Source: Isoetes taiwanensis (lineage: Eukaryota > Streptophyta > Lycopodiopsida > Isoetales > Isoetaceae). Taken from it: DNA of 64,000 nucleotides. Numbering within the stretch: position 1 is the stretch's first letter; every line of letters starts with the position of its first letter. Shown here in pieces: positions 1 to 12,800 of this stretch. The position numbers were made by a program, and so were the translations under genes. The notes below the pieces were generated by a model, which was not told where the DNA came from, searched no databases, and saw only the letters and a list, made by a program, of their open reading frames with translations. Location of the stretch: positions 6,037,945 to 6,101,944 of the forward strand of contig JAJEKV010000023.1 of assembly GCA_021234155.1 (NCBI GenBank), written 5' to 3'.

Positions 1-2640
1 ACTCTTTTCAGTCGTTGTGGCCCTTGAGCCAATAACAAAACCTTAGGGGAAAGCAAAAGCAACAAAAACTATTCAAGACACAATATTTTTTTTATATCCC
101 AGCTAGCTAGTGGTTGAGCGTATGAGCGCAAAAGCATCTAATCCAGTCCACAATGATAATCATGATGGAATGGGAGTTGAATTTCACGCTGAAGCAACAA
201 ACATTTCTTATCCCAGAAATATAACTACTTATCCATATTCCCAATTCAAATTGACAAGAGACATCAAATGCAAGCATATAAGGTGAAAAGCTTACTGATA
301 ATGTCTTGTTGGCCAGTAAGATCTTCAACAAAGTGCTTGCCATTGCTTTCTGACCAAAAGCTTCGAAAAAGCTCATTTTCACCATTATAAATCCACAAAA
401 TGTGCACCACAATAATTAAATAAGTCTTCCAAAAGTGCCTATTCATGTAGATATTATATACTTACAAGGAAGGCAGAACAAAATGTTGGCTCTAGACTAT
501 AGAGCCAATGAGATATATGGGGAGAGAATTAAGATTATAATCTCCCACATAGAAGTAGAAACATGTACCAAAGAAACATAGCAACCCAAGTAAGGATATT
601 AACAAATGAGTAGAAATATACCAACTGGAAAGATCAGAGGAGCCGAAGAACCAACAAAAACATGCCTTCTTATCTTCCATTTCTTTCCCTTCCCATAGCT
701 GCATGAATTTCAAACGTAGGGCAGCTACTATTTAACCAAACTTAAAAGCGTGGACATTTGGATGGCCATTAAAAGTGTCAGTGTTTGGATAGATAATCCC
801 AATTTCAACTCCAAAACCATTAGAAATTGTGCCATAACCAAGCCTCTTGTGGCTTTCATCAGGTCGATTCTCCTATGCAACCACTCTCAGAGCCTGCTAT
901 ACTGCAAGTGAAAACTCTCTCCCACTGCCATTGGAAGCTGCCATTAAAATTGTGAGAATTTTTTGCACAGAAAACTCTCACAAAAAGTCCTCACATGCTC
1001 TCTGAATCTGTTTGTGTTGCATCCTTTCAGCAAATCTGGAGTCCTAGACCAACAAATCTTACCTGGTTTGGGTGACATACCACTGTGGGATTTTGGATTG
1101 TCTCTTTCTTCCAGCTCAAAACGGGGTCTACCGCTATCGCCTACAGAAACCCTAAAGTAAAAGGGTTCAATGGTTGGATGCCAATTTCCAACCCTTTCAT
1201 AAAATACTTAATAGAAAAAACTCTATAGTCTAGCATGTGCACATATAGACAAATTTAATCACGACTGTACGAGTCTGTCTCTCGTCAAAAATCAATGGTC
1301 AAGAAAGGGAGCACTCTAGAATTACTATTTAGTACACTTGGACGAACATGGCAATGAAATCATAAAAAAACCTTAGTATATATCGTACAAAAACATAAAG
1401 AAACCCCCTGTCATTATGCTAGATATTAGATATTTATGAGATTGGGGGTGCCTATGATTTTGAAATTTGAAATATAGGTTCGTCTAAGGTTTTGGAATAT
1501 GAAATACGGAGTATCATCTCTATACGGATTCACCTAAGGTTTTAGAATATGAAAGCGAAGACTCGAACCTCTACCAAAATAATTTAATATCCTATCAAGA
1601 ATGCTTTATTCAATGCAACCAGCGAGCTAACGTTCTTATTTTTTCTAATGAATCTTTTTTTTTTTTTTTTAATAATAACTCGTCCAATTGTTTTATGGTC
1701 TATAGTCTCAAGGATGGTGATTTATGCATCCCAAATCAAATTCCCCTGAAGTCCCTTTTATTGTGCTACATATTGATATTGAGGTGGTGTTTGTTAACTA
1801 TCACAAGGTGTTCCTATATTTGGCTAACATATATTGATCAATCAATGGTTAAATAGCCAGATAGCCCAATAGTTTAAGAACGTTACTATCTTTAGATACA
1901 TGATAGTAGTAGAGGTTGGCGTTTTGCAAGTGGAGTGTATAGGTTGGCAATTGCCAAAAAAATTGGCCATTTTTTCTACATTTGGCAAATGTCAAAGTTA
2001 TAGTTTGTCACTCTTGGCTACAAAACTAATGTAGCTTTTGATATTTAGTCAAAGAATTGACTTTTGTCACACTATAAGAGACCTTGCTATGGAACATCGA
2101 CATGTAGAGCATACTGTAGAGCACCCATATCTAGGATAATTGAACTATTGGTTGAATGGTGGAAGACTCAAAGCACACTCCATCCACTCGAGAGGCACCA
2201 TGTAAGTTTCTTCTATTAAATAGGATATCGCGAATGATGCATGGATCTGATGGTGGTAGCCCACAACGTCACCTCTCCATATAAGTATAGGATGATAGTG
2301 TTTAGCTTGAGGGGAATGCCTTTATTTGTTTAGCCTTTATTTGTTTCACCTTTGCCTCCAATCAGAATCTTGCAAAAACGGGTAGGTCATTTGCACATGA
2401 GTGTCTATGTAAGTGGCCTCCTCTGGAATTGTAACGTGGAAATTTCTGAGTCGTCCATTCTCTAAATCAATGTTGAGGCCAAGAATGTCTAGTAAATGGA
2501 AATTTCTGGAGTTGAAATACCGCCAGATGGCAGCATTAGTACAAGATAGAGCAGAATGAGACGTAACTGGGTTTGTATGTAATTATGCTCACTCATACTT
2601 TCTATATCATAGAACTCATTGCAAAATCACTACCTCTTTC
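1..2640. other. No gene recognised (intergenic)
   Basis: AT-rich DNA with only short, unconvincing open frames on both strands. I see no known protein motif, RNA gene or transposon end. A run of about 18 T lies near 1654-1671. Parts could be the 3' flank of the minus-strand PPR gene that ends near 2.7 kb. Confidence 0.5.
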
Positions 2641-2698
2641 GCACAATCATTGTATTTGCTGCTCAGAGGCTTGATTAGATAATAGCAGACAATCTACT

Positions 2699-4126
2699 TC
2701 ATGCACTTTTTGGAACATGTGGAAAAATGTGGTTTCTGATAGAGCCAAGTATTGCAGTCCAAGTTGTATTGTCAGGCCTAAATGGCATGTTATTGAGCAG
2801 AGATTCTGCAGCATCGAGCCACCCGGCACGGGCTAAGAGATCAATGGCACAGGTGTGATGCTCCAGAGTTGGCGTGACATAATGTTCCCAGTTCATGGAT
2901 AAGAAATGATGACAACCTTGGTCAACTAATCCATCATGGTTGCACACACAAAGAATGCTTCCATAGGTGACTTTATCAGGTAAAAAGCCTTTGAGCAGCA
3001 TTTTCTGAAATATATGAAGTGCATCTATACCATGTCCATGCTGCGCATATGCCACAATCATGGCAGTCCAAGAAATCACATCTTGCTGAGGCATTAATTT
3101 AAAAAGGTGGAAAGATTCCTCAAGCTTTCCTTCTCTTGCATATGCAGTGATAAGAGATGTCCAGGAAGCCAAATCTCTCCGAGGCGTTTGCTCAAAAAAT
3201 CTCAGTGCAACATTGAGCTGACCCTTTTGAATAAGTGCTTGGATAATTGTGTTCCAAGAGACCACATTTCTGTGTGGCATATGCTCAAAAATTTCAAGTG
3301 CTCTTTCTAAAAGTCCTGCTTGTGCATGAGCAGCAATCAAGGAATTCCAAGTCACCACATTGCGTATTGGTGCTTGCTCGAATAGTTGCATAGCTTTCTC
3401 AAACTGCCCCAGATGAGCATGGCCAGATATCATGATATTCCATGAAACCACATTCCGCACAGGCATTTGTTCAAACAGCTGGAGAGCCTCTCTGAGACAT
3501 CCTTTCTGACAATAAGCTGAAATCATGACATTCCAAGCTCTTGCATCCCTATAAGGCATTTGATGAAAAAGTTCCATGGCATCTTGGAGAAGCCCATGTT
3601 GTGCATATCCTGAGACCATTGAAGTCCATGAGATTACATCTTTTTCAGGCATTTGTTCAAAGAGTTGTTTTGCCTCTGTAAGCTTGCCATGTTGATTATA
3701 AGCCTCTAGCATAATGGTCCAGGAATAACAATTACGTCTTTCCATGCCATCAAAAACTGCCTGGGCATTCTGCAATGCTCCACATTTGCCATACATCTGA
3801 ATAAGATGATTTGTTAAATAAACATTTTGCCCTAGGCCGCTTTGGATAATGTGGTCATGAATTTGCTTGCCATCTATAAGAGCCTTTCCGTCAGCACATT
3901 TTTTTAAGATGGCAGCGAGGCGCCTTGCATCGTTACCGTTCTGTTCTCTTTCTCTAATGTTTGAAAATGAATTTGCCACAGGCTTTCCCAAATAAATGGA
4001 AGAAGAAAACGATGGACATGACTTACTTGAGTCGATTCTTCCACCATACGTAGCATTTTTGCGCTCTTCTTCAATACAAGAACCAACGAAGATGGTTGCA
4101 GCATCAGCTCTCATCGAAGGATTCAT
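2699..4126 (-). CDS. SS-type pentatricopeptide repeat (PPR) protein, E region cut short
   Basis: A 475-residue intronless PPR protein. The family binds organellar RNA, one base per repeat, in mitochondria or plastids. After about 65 residues that may hold a targeting peptide comes an L-like helix pair (residues 70-100). Nine motifs follow at an exact 31-residue spacing, starting near residues 101, 132, 163, 194, 225, 256, 287, 318 and 349; seven of the last eight carry the S-type signature SW(N/T) and the fourth has AWN. A longer P-type motif follows near 384, then a degenerate L/S pair and the start of an E motif (TWTAILGS, near 455-462). The frame stops 13 residues later, whereas plant PLS proteins usually continue through E1/E2 and often DYW. 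Another minus-strand frame just beyond (2647-2829) reads LLLSN, as in an E motif, so a frameshift may have removed the tail. The PPR call is secure; whether it is functional is not known. Confidence 0.9.
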   Translation of the reverse strand: MNPSMRADAATIFVGSCIEEERKNATYGGRIDSSKSCPSFSSSIYLGKPVANSFSNIREREQNGNDARRLAAILKKCADGKALIDGKQIHDHIIQSGLGQNVYLTNHLIQMYGKCGALQNAQAVFDGMERRNCYSWTIMLEAYNQHGKLTEAKQLFEQMPEKDVISWTSMVSGYAQHGLLQDAMELFHQMPYRDARAWNVMISAYCQKGCLREALQLFEQMPVRNVVSWNIMISGHAHLGQFEKAMQLFEQAPIRNVVTWNSLIAAHAQAGLLERALEIFEHMPHRNVVSWNTIIQALIQKGQLNVALRFFEQTPRRDLASWTSLITAYAREGKLEESFHLFKLMPQQDVISWTAMIVAYAQHGHGIDALHIFQKMLLKGFLPDKVTYGSILCVCNHDGLVDQGCHHFLSMNWEHYVTPTLEHHTCAIDLLARAGWLDAAESLLNNMPFRPDNTTWTAILGSIRNHIFPHVPKSA

Positions 4127-4805
4127 GAGCCCAAAACTTGGCGTTTCAGGAATCTCAGATGAACGTCAACAATGGAAATTTGCCAGGTATGCATTTTTGT
4201 TGCTTGAATCCGAATCTTAGTCCGAATCCGAACCCGTTTATTGTATATAAGCAACCCGTTTATGAAAATGAGGTTTAAATGTTGTTGTTTCAATCAATCC
4301 CAGAATCAAACCAGTGTTTACTTGAAAATTTTAGTTAAAATTGTGATTGCGATTTGCTTCCAAAATCTTGACTTCTTTGGTTCGTTATGTTGACAGCCTT
4401 TCTATTCAGGCCTAAGCCAGAAAATATCTGAACATGTCCAAACGAATTGATTTGTTGACATCTCCTTGCCTATATGTGAGCATAGAAATATGACCTGGTA
4501 ATCCTCTATGTGCCGCTGGTATTATGGCTCTATTTTTCCAAATGACTTTGGGAGAAAATTTTAAGCTTCTAGATTACCACAAGAGATCCATGGCAATAAA
4601 TGTACCACAAGAAGATATATTTTGACATGGACAAAAGTTTCAAGGTATGGACAAATTCTGATGGCTCATGTCACCATGCTTTAAACCTTAGCATCTTTAC
4701 AAATTATCCTGAAACAGAACGTTTAAAAGACAGTATCTCCTCAGCAGTAACCTTGCGACTTCTATGTTTACTTTTCTCCTTGAATTGTGATTCCTTTGTA
4801 CTGCA
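4127..4805. other. PPR upstream region; no gene seen
   Basis: About 0.7 kb of AT-rich DNA between the start of the minus-strand PPR gene and a possible plus-strand exon. It presumably holds the PPR promoter. I see no clear core promoter element. Confidence 0.4.
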
Positions 4806-4806
4806 G

Positions 4807-5086
4807 CAGCATTGAAAGATTTCCATTCAACCATCTATGACAAGGATAAGTCCAAGAATGTTTGGTATGGTACAAAGTTCGCTGTGAAGTATCTGACCTT
4901 TCAGAGGCTTATTCAAAACTGTTGAAGCAGCATAAAATAACCCCTCCTGCCAATCAGGAACTTAGAAGCAAGCTCTCATTCATGTGTGCCCCACAAGACT
5001 CAATGAAGCTCGCCTGTTTGTGTGTTGAGGCTGATAGATTATCCTACAAGCAATTGTACGATTTACTTGTGCTTGGTGCTCTCTGA
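4807..5086 (+). pseudogene. Possible terminal exon of an unknown plus-strand gene, frame broken
   Basis: A good splice acceptor (tactgcag) ends at 4806. One frame after it is open for about 38 codons (motif VWYGTKFAVKYL) and then stops. A second frame is open from 4862 to a stop at 5084-5086 and reads like globular protein (motifs SEAYSKLLKQHK and SYKQLYDLLVLGAL). The two frames would need a frameshift to join. I do not recognise the product. The end overlaps the last coding exon of the minus-strand SPARK gene by 24 bp, tail to tail. It may be a decayed gene or chance. Confidence 0.25.
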
Positions 5087-7402
5087 TGTGACAATGTCAC
5101 ACAAAAATTGAACTAGCGGAATCATAACAACTAGAAAAGCATAGAGAAATGGGGTGCTGATCTGATCCGATCCTGCAAATGACCACAGTAAATCCATTTT
5201 CAGTTAGGTAGCTATATGCACGGATTTATCAGAATAATAACCTTATCAAACTCACCTGAAGATAAAGGAACAGCAGATTTTGGATATTTTGGAGTAGAAA
5301 CTGCTGATAGAAAAGGACCAATGCATCAGATCCATATGCAACAAAATATCACCATTAGATGTCACAGTAGCACACCTGAACAAGTTGACAAAGGATGCCA
5401 TGGTGCTGCTATGTTATCATTCAAGTCGCATGTGAAAGTGATATCTGAACCATTTACTATCACATCCGATGGTAGACTGTTCAACAAGCAACCTGCAATG
5501 ACAAAATGCTGCAGTTTAGAAGCTGACTGTGAAACATTATTCCCCCAATAGGAGTTTAGAGATGTGCACCTTGATCGCCAACAACTATGATAGCACATCA
5601 ATCCAAAATGTCAAAAGAAAAATGAGAACATAGAGAATAGAGTTAGAATGGACAAGATATCAAGCAATATGTAGGAGAATATGAACTGCAAGTAGAAGGA
5701 ATACCTTGTAAACTGAAGTCTTTGAGATTAACAGTACATAAATCATAAAGATTGTGAGTAACACCTTTGCTGCGCAACATGGAGCCCAATTGTGTTACAC
5801 ATTCTAAGGCTTGCAGGTTGGTTATTAATTTCTGTTGCTGCATCTCAGAAATGTATTTATGTAATGCATTACAGCATGCTGTGCTATGTATGGAAGAACC
5901 GCCACAGTCATCTATCACTGCGGAGGCATCACCGAAAGAAAGAGGACAATCTGCAGAAGAAATGCCACACACCTAAGTGGAGACCGAAGGCAATCCAAAT
6001 GCCACATTTTGATAGATGACAACAAGCTCAAAAATACCTAAGCATCTAAAGAAGCACATGTATAAATGAAAATGATAACAGTTCCCTTCTGATTACGGTT
6101 CCTTATCAATCCCTATACACTGTAGGAAGATGCATAATGGCATCATCTGCTAACAAAATAATTGATTTAAAAACCAACTACCAAATCCACAATATGCCAT
6201 GTTTGAAAGAAGCAGTACAAACCTTCATTCACCTTGCAGCTGTACAGATTGCGCAAAACTACATTAGCGTCCCCAGGACTAAGCTGGCTTGCCATCCATG
6301 CAAGGACAACATTTCTGCAATCTTCTAATACTTTACCCCCATCAGAAGTTATTGTTAACTCATTTGACTTCAAAGACTTCGATGAACTATTAGAGAAGAG
6401 CTGTGAAGCAGCTTCTGTTATGGCAGGTTGACATACAGGTTTGCAACACTCTTTCAGTGGATCTACGGATTGACACGCTTCTAATAAACCACTCGTATTC
6501 ACTATGTTATGAAAATCGGCCATGCTGGTAACAGGACAGGAACCCTGCGTAAAATCTGTAGAATGAGCTGAGCACAGCTCTGGAAGGCTGGTATTTGCAC
6601 CTTTGCTTACAAGCAAATTTAGCGAATCTGAAAAGCAGTACTCTGCTTCTGTTGCATTAAGACCAGAAAGACCAGTCTTGTTCATGTGCTGCCCTTGAAT
6701 TATGCGACCCATGCTTTCATATTGAGGGCAACAAATAACATTTCCAACATATAATGCAAGGGGTGCAAGACAATCCTGTGCTGTACGTTCTATTGTTTGA
6801 GTTACTGAAGAAAAATTCAAGGGGCAACGCCCTGCAACAAAGATCACACCATGTTAAGCACAAAAAGAGAAGGGACTTCTATAACTTTAAAATTTGAAAG
6901 CACAGTTAAGTGTACCTGATAATTTGGGTGCGGATGGATTAGGAAAAACCGGTATCAAAGGAGAAGGAGATAGAAGGGGTATAAGGGAATCGGGATCCCC
7001 AACGGGAGAAGGTGCCATAGCTGGCGCTAAAGCGAATCCTCGTGTTGGTGCTTGAGCTTGAAGTCGTAATATATAGTGAGCAGAAACAGACCATGACAAT
7101 CGGCTGCTTACTATCCCTGTAGAAAAATGCCAATTACTCAAACTAAAATCGGGCGCAGTCTATATCTATATTTCTATTGAAGACCAACTGCTGGCCATCA
7201 ACACTAAACCCAGAAATGAAAGGTGGCCAAATTGTCTGTACAAGGCTGTGTAAACTATTGAACGAATTCCTAGATAATGAATACTACAATGCGCCATGAA
7301 TCGGTTAACAGAAATCATATTGATGCATAAAAACTATGGAACGGAACACTTACAAAGGAAAATGTGAAAGAAGAAGTATATTTGCTTCGAGGCCGAACCC
7401 AT
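5063..7402 (-). CDS. GPI-anchored SPARK-domain protein, At1g61900-like (7 coding exons)
   Basis: Splice model on the minus strand: 7402-7354, 7116-6916, 6831-6223, 5950-5705, 5492-5376, 5300-5256 (or starting at 5303) and 5172-5063. Every intron has GT..AG ends and phase 1, and the frame stays open for about 458 residues, close to the roughly 430 of Arabidopsis At1g61900. ATG 7402 opens a hydrophobic signal peptide (KQIYFFFHIFLWIVSS). A Pro-rich linker (APAMAPSPVG, LLSPSPLIPVFPNPSAPKLSG split over exons 2-3) follows, then a Cys-rich SPARK-like domain beginning CPLNFSSV, with the paired cysteines of VICCPQ and KECCKPVCQ. Further on come ACCNAL, KLITNLQALEC and the family motif FTCDLNDNI.APW. 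The last exon gives a hydrophobic stretch (TPFLYAFLVVMIPLVQFLC) suiting a GPI signal, although eight or more polar residues follow it. Role in the family is uncharacterised: an outer plasma-membrane protein. The family call is strong, the exon borders are by eye. Confidence 0.88.
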
Positions 7403-9830
7403 CCTGCCAAGAACTGGAGATCCTTCTCGGACTAGCCTACATTCGTCGAAAACGGCCTCGCATCCATATGTTTTGTTTCCGCAAGACAAAAACTCCAAAA
7501 ACAAGAGGATAGACTCCTGCCTCCTGGCCACTAGTTCTTAACGCCGCATTGATGATCCCAGGGCATCCAAAGTCTTTCTCAATCTCCCAAATTTCAAAGT
7601 CCGCAGAGGCTTGTGAATACTGTGTCCACTATTACTACCTTACTTGATGAGGAGACTGGCCATCTCTGAGCCTTGCCCTAGCTCTGTCAAAACCACGGGA
7701 CGCTCTGCTCCTACCGGAGGATATTCTTATGCAATAAAAACCCAATGCCGCCTTCTTTTCTCTTTGCCTCCTTGGCTCTGTTTTAGGCAAAAATCCGCCC
7801 TCCTGGCATTATTTCTCTTCCTCTGTGGTCCAGCTGCCGCTGCAGCATACCAGCTCATTCCATACACACTAAATGCTTCTCCACCCACTTACAGTTTTTT
7901 GCCATTCTGGTTCTGATTCTTCATTTTTGCTTGTTGGGTCCTCCATTCTGAGCTAACCTTGCTTGATCCAGTGATTAGCGCCATAGGCGAGATCATGATC
8001 TGGACAGAATATTTGTTTCAGGTGTATTGGGAATAATTAATATTTATGAATTTAAAATTGTACTTATCTGGACTATTGTTTATCTGGACTATTGTTTGAC
8101 AGAAGGCAATGTGCTAAACGGCTGCAAAATCAAATCTTCAAGAGACGGGCCCCATTTCATCGTGCCTTTTCGAGGACAACATTTCCCATGGTCACCTATA
8201 ATCGCTCAATCTCAACCATTGATTATCAGAATATTCCATGTCATATCCCCAATGCACAACATGTGGCCGTCCCTTGGAAGTCAAGATGGGGTCAAACCCC
8301 AATTTCCACCTCAGCCTAAGGTGCACTACAATGTATTCCATTGAAGTCAAAGACGTACATACTGAATGCTTAACACCAACTACACAGATTAAAGGAACTC
8401 CATCCCTGTTGAACATTGCCCACTTCTAACACAGAAAGACGTGTGAAAACAGATTGCAATAGAGCGAGGATGCACTGCAGCACCCAGCAGCATATCGCCC
8501 ACGGCATATCATGAATCTGTTTCACAAAGACATCCACACAGCATTTATCTGCCAACATACTACAGCTTCAGCAAAACAATTAGGGATTTGAACCCCCTGC
8601 CAAGAGACGGCAGTACCAATGCCCTGCCATGAACATATTCTTAGAAGAACAAAATAAAAACTCCTACTGTGATAAACTAGAACACTCATATGAAGTCGTC
8701 CATGAAACAATGGAAAAAAAGATGGGGTTTCTTATGTGACCCTGCTCACAATCTTCATGCCCTGCCATGGACTCCTCTTGCAAAGAAAACCGCAAACAAC
8801 ATGATTTCATCGCCCTGCAACATGCTGGAAGATGCAAGAAGCATGCAACAACAAATCCACCAGAACAACTCCGCTAGCATCATCCTCTGGGGCCAAGCAA
8901 TGAAATTACACAACTATCTTCTCGGGCCAGGCATGCAGTCAGCTATCATTTCGCCAGAAGGAGGCCGCCATGGCCAAGCAGTCCGGCATGAGCTTCGCCA
9001 GAAGAAGGCCGCCATGGCCAAGCAGTCCGGCATGAGCTTCGCCAGAAGAAGGCCGCCAAGGCCATGTCGCCCTGCCCTCACGCACAGAAACGGCAGAAAC
9101 CCTAGTTTCCACGAAAAGATAGAACTATAACAAGAAAAAATTCCAAACACATTAGGAAACTCAAAACCCATTTACTGACATCAGCAAAATACTATTTTGC
9201 CATACGAATACTGCCCTAAGCCAAGCAAAACCATAAGTAATACCTCCCCTACTTTACAATTGCAGAACATAATCATTTGATGCTGGTGGAACATTCTCGT
9301 ATATTCCTGAAAAAATTCCTCTAGATTTTGTCTCAGTCATTTGAATGTAGGGGCCGTGGTTGCATTTTAGATCATGGGGTGATCAATCTCCAACTCTGGC
9401 AACACGGTCCAACATTGTCTTCTTTTTTGTACCTCAAAACCCCAAACCAAACTCTCACCTTGAGAGATGATTCGCCCGCGCATTTCCATTAACCCCTAAC
9501 TTAACAACCCCCTAAAATCATGTCGCCTGAAAATCATCACCGAAAACTTTCCCTCATTGAAATTCGGGGTGCCATTTTTTCCTGTTTCTTGGTCTGCAAT
9601 GTCGCGCAAATCCTTGAATTCCCACTAATTCTTCGATCCGCCGTGCTGATTTGCAATCTAGAGGTATTTCTTAGCTTGTTCAATCCTTATTAATTCAATT
9701 TGATTCAATCTTACACTGTTCTGATATCAAATTCTATTAGAACAGATATTGTTTCTTGGTTGCTAATTAGCTTGAATTCTATAAAGTCCAATGTCTAAGG
9801 CAACTAGCACAACAGGAGAAAATATATGCA
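7403..9830. other. Intergenic region upstream of the SPARK gene
   Basis: No convincing gene. A plus-strand frame at 7644-7916 contains a signal-peptide-like hydrophobic run (ALLALFLFLCGPAAAAA) but is short and has no recognisable family. A minus-strand Pol III B-box-like GGTTCAAATCC lies near 8590-8600 without a convincing A box. The SPARK promoter should lie just above 7402. Confidence 0.4.
8950..9058. repeat. 44-bp tandem repeat, 2.5 copies
   Basis: A GC-rich unit beginning ttcgccagaagaaggccgcc occurs at 8950-8993 and 8994-9037, with a partial third copy to 9058. Copies differ by about one base. The 44-bp period is not a multiple of three, so it is not a coding repeat. Confidence 0.85.
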
Positions 9831-9835
9831 GTCAA

Positions 9836-12800
9836 AATCGCATTCCGGATTTAACCAATCTTCTATTGCTACTACTTACGAATGTAAGCGGGATGTTTGA
9901 GCCTGGGGTGGCGGTTTGATAAGTTCTCCCGGACGGATGTTGGATTTTTTTGGCCCTTATCGAACGAGGGCCCTTGAACGAAGGATTCAACGGTCGGATA
10001 GGGGAACCGAGATCCGGAATTGTGGTCTTTAGCGTACGGCCCCCGGGGGAGCGCTGCCAGGAAAGGCTACCTTGGGAAACTTTTTGGGGCTCGCCTCTTG
10101 GGGTTCGGACTCTCCCCTCTAATGAGACGGCCTTGCAAGGTCCTGGCCTTGTTTGACTTGGGCAAGTATGCCAGCTCGGCTGCCCAACAACAGGCTGCCC
10201 GGACTGTTCTAATGCAAACACTTTGATCTAAACCTTGTTCGGAAATTTTGAAAACTGGCCTGTATGTTGGCGATGACTTAGGAAGCCTGCTGACAAAAAA
10301 TCAGAATTTAATTCCATACTATGCATTAATTACGAATTTATGAATGTCTTGCTACTGCAAAAGTCGCCCTTTACTTCTAAGCGCCACAACGGGAGGAGCA
10401 CAGATCCAAACTCCATTCCGCGGTTCCCCTTGCTTCAGCGTTCTCAATCGCATCTTATCGGCCAAGTCCCAAGTGCAAAAGACCAAAACTTCGGCACCCA
10501 AAACGCAAACCCCGCTAGAACACGGCAACTCATAGGGTTTACGTTTGCAGGCTCTATCCTTGTCGATTCGACTAGGACCTTGCGCCGTGTCTTGGCGTAG
10601 AGGAGTGGTGTTGGCGCTTGAGCATGGACCCTAAAACCACGGAAGCGGCTTGCCCCAAAAGTCCTCTCCCGAAGGCCACGGCGACGGACGGGCAACTTCC
10701 CCGTCTCCGAAATCGTGATTCGGCTCTGCCAATGGACTCGGAATGTCGACATTGTCCTGGGGACCAAGTTTCGTGGCCAGAAGACCACCCCTTCTCGAGG
10801 AAACGTCAAACTCTCTCATGTCCAACACACTCGTAGTCAATTGGCCTAGGAGGTGGTTTGCCGAATCACCGCAACGAGGGCGTAAGTGTTTCTTTTTTGC
10901 AAACCGATTTGTGAAACTTGGTCTCTAGGGTAAGTTCGCCTCGGGGACGATGTGGCAAAGTCGAATCGCCATTCCGGAGCCTCCCGCAATGTCCGAACGA
11001 CAAAACACTTTGGTTTCTACACGGTTGACCTTGGGGCGCCAGCGGTTTGATAAGTTCTCCCTGACGGATGTTGGATTTTTTGGACCTTATCGAGAGGGGC
11101 CCTTGAAGCGAAGGATTCAACGGCCGATAGGGGAACCGACTCGGGGAGTGTGGTCTTTAGCGTCACGGCCCGAGGAGGAGCCGCCAGGAAAGGCTGCCTC
11201 GGGAAACTTTTTGGGGCTCGCCTCTTGGGGTTCGGACTCTCCCCTCTAATGAGATGGCCTTGCACGGTCCTGGCCTTGTTTGACTTGGGCAAGTGTGCGG
11301 CTACCGCCCAACAACAGCTGCCCGGGACCGTTCTAATGCAAACACTTTGATCTAAACCTTGTCCGGAAATTTTGAAAACTGGCTTTGTATGTTGGCGATG
11401 ACTTAGAAGCTGTGACAAAAATCAGAATTTAATTCCGTACTATGCATTAATTACTTAATTTATGAATGTCTTTGCTCTTCGCAAAAAGCGCCCTTTACTT
11501 CTAACTGCCACAACGGGAGGAGTACAGATCCAAACTCCATTCCGTCAGTTCCCCTTGCTTCGCATTCTCAACTGCATCTTATCGGCCAAGTCCCAAGTGC
11601 AAAAGACCAAAACTCGGCACCCAAAACGCAAACCCTGCTAGAACCTGGCAACTCATAGGGTTTACGTTTCGGAGGCTCTATCCTTGTCAGATTCGACTAG
11701 GACCTTTGCCGCCGTGTCTTGGCGGGGGGGTGTTGGCGCTTGAGCACGGACCCTAAAAAACATCCGGAAGCAGCTTGCCCCATAAGTCCTCTCCCGAAGG
11801 CCCTGGCGACGGACGGGCAACTTCCCCTCTCCGGAATCGTGATTCGGCTCTGCCAATGGACTCGGAACGTCGACATTGCCCTGGGGACCAAGTTTCATGG
11901 CCAGAAGACCACCCCTTCTCGAGGAAGCGTCAAACTATCTCATGTCCAACACACTCGTAGTCAATTGGCCTAGGAGGTGGCTGTCGAATACTGCAACGTA
12001 GGGCGTAAGTATTTCTTTCTTTTGCAAAACTGACCGTGCAACTTGGTCTCTAGGGTAATTTCGGCTTCTCAGACGATGTGGCAAAGTCGAATCGCCATTC
12101 CGGAGCCTCCGCAATGTCTGAACGACAAAACACTTTGGTTTCTACACCTGCCGACCGCGGGGGGGCGCCAGCGGTTTGATAAGTTCTCCGGACGGATGTT
12201 GGATTTTTGGACCTTATCGAGGCGGGGCCCTTGAGCGAAGGATTCAAGCGGTGGATAGGGGAACCGAGATCGGGGAGTGTGGTCTTTAGCGCACGACCCC
12301 GTGGGAGCCGCCGGGGAAAGGCTGCATCGGGGAAACTTTTGGGGCTCGCCTCTTGGGGTTGGACTCTCCCCTCTAATGAGGCGACCTTGCAAGGTCCTGG
12401 CCTTGTTTGACTTGGGCAAGTGTGCCCGGCTCGGCTGCCCAACAACAGGCTGCCGGGACCGTTCTAATGCAAACACTTTGATCTAAACCTTGTCCGAAAA
12501 TTTTGAAAGCGGGCCTGTATGTTGGCGATGACTTAGGAAGCCCTCACGACAAAAATCAGAATTTAATTCCATACTATGCATTAATTACGAATTTATGAAT
12601 GTCTTACTCTTGCAAAAGCGCCCTTTACTTCTAACCGCCACAACGGGAGGAGTACAGATCCAAACTCCATTCCGTCGGTTCCCCTTGCTTCAGCGTTCTC
12701 AATCGCATCTTATCGGCCAAGTCCCAAGTGCAAAAGACCAAAACTTCGTCACCCAAAACGCCAAACCCCGCTAGAAACACGGCAACTCATAGGGTTTACG

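Noticed and set aside
7644-7916. Secreted small protein on the plus strand
   Set aside because: A hydrophobic run is present, but the frame is short, has no clear promoter context or family, and lies in the 5' flank of the SPARK gene.
8540-8690. tRNA gene or SINE on the minus strand
   Set aside because: Only a B-box-like GGTTCAAATCC is visible; no cloverleaf or A box at the right spacing.
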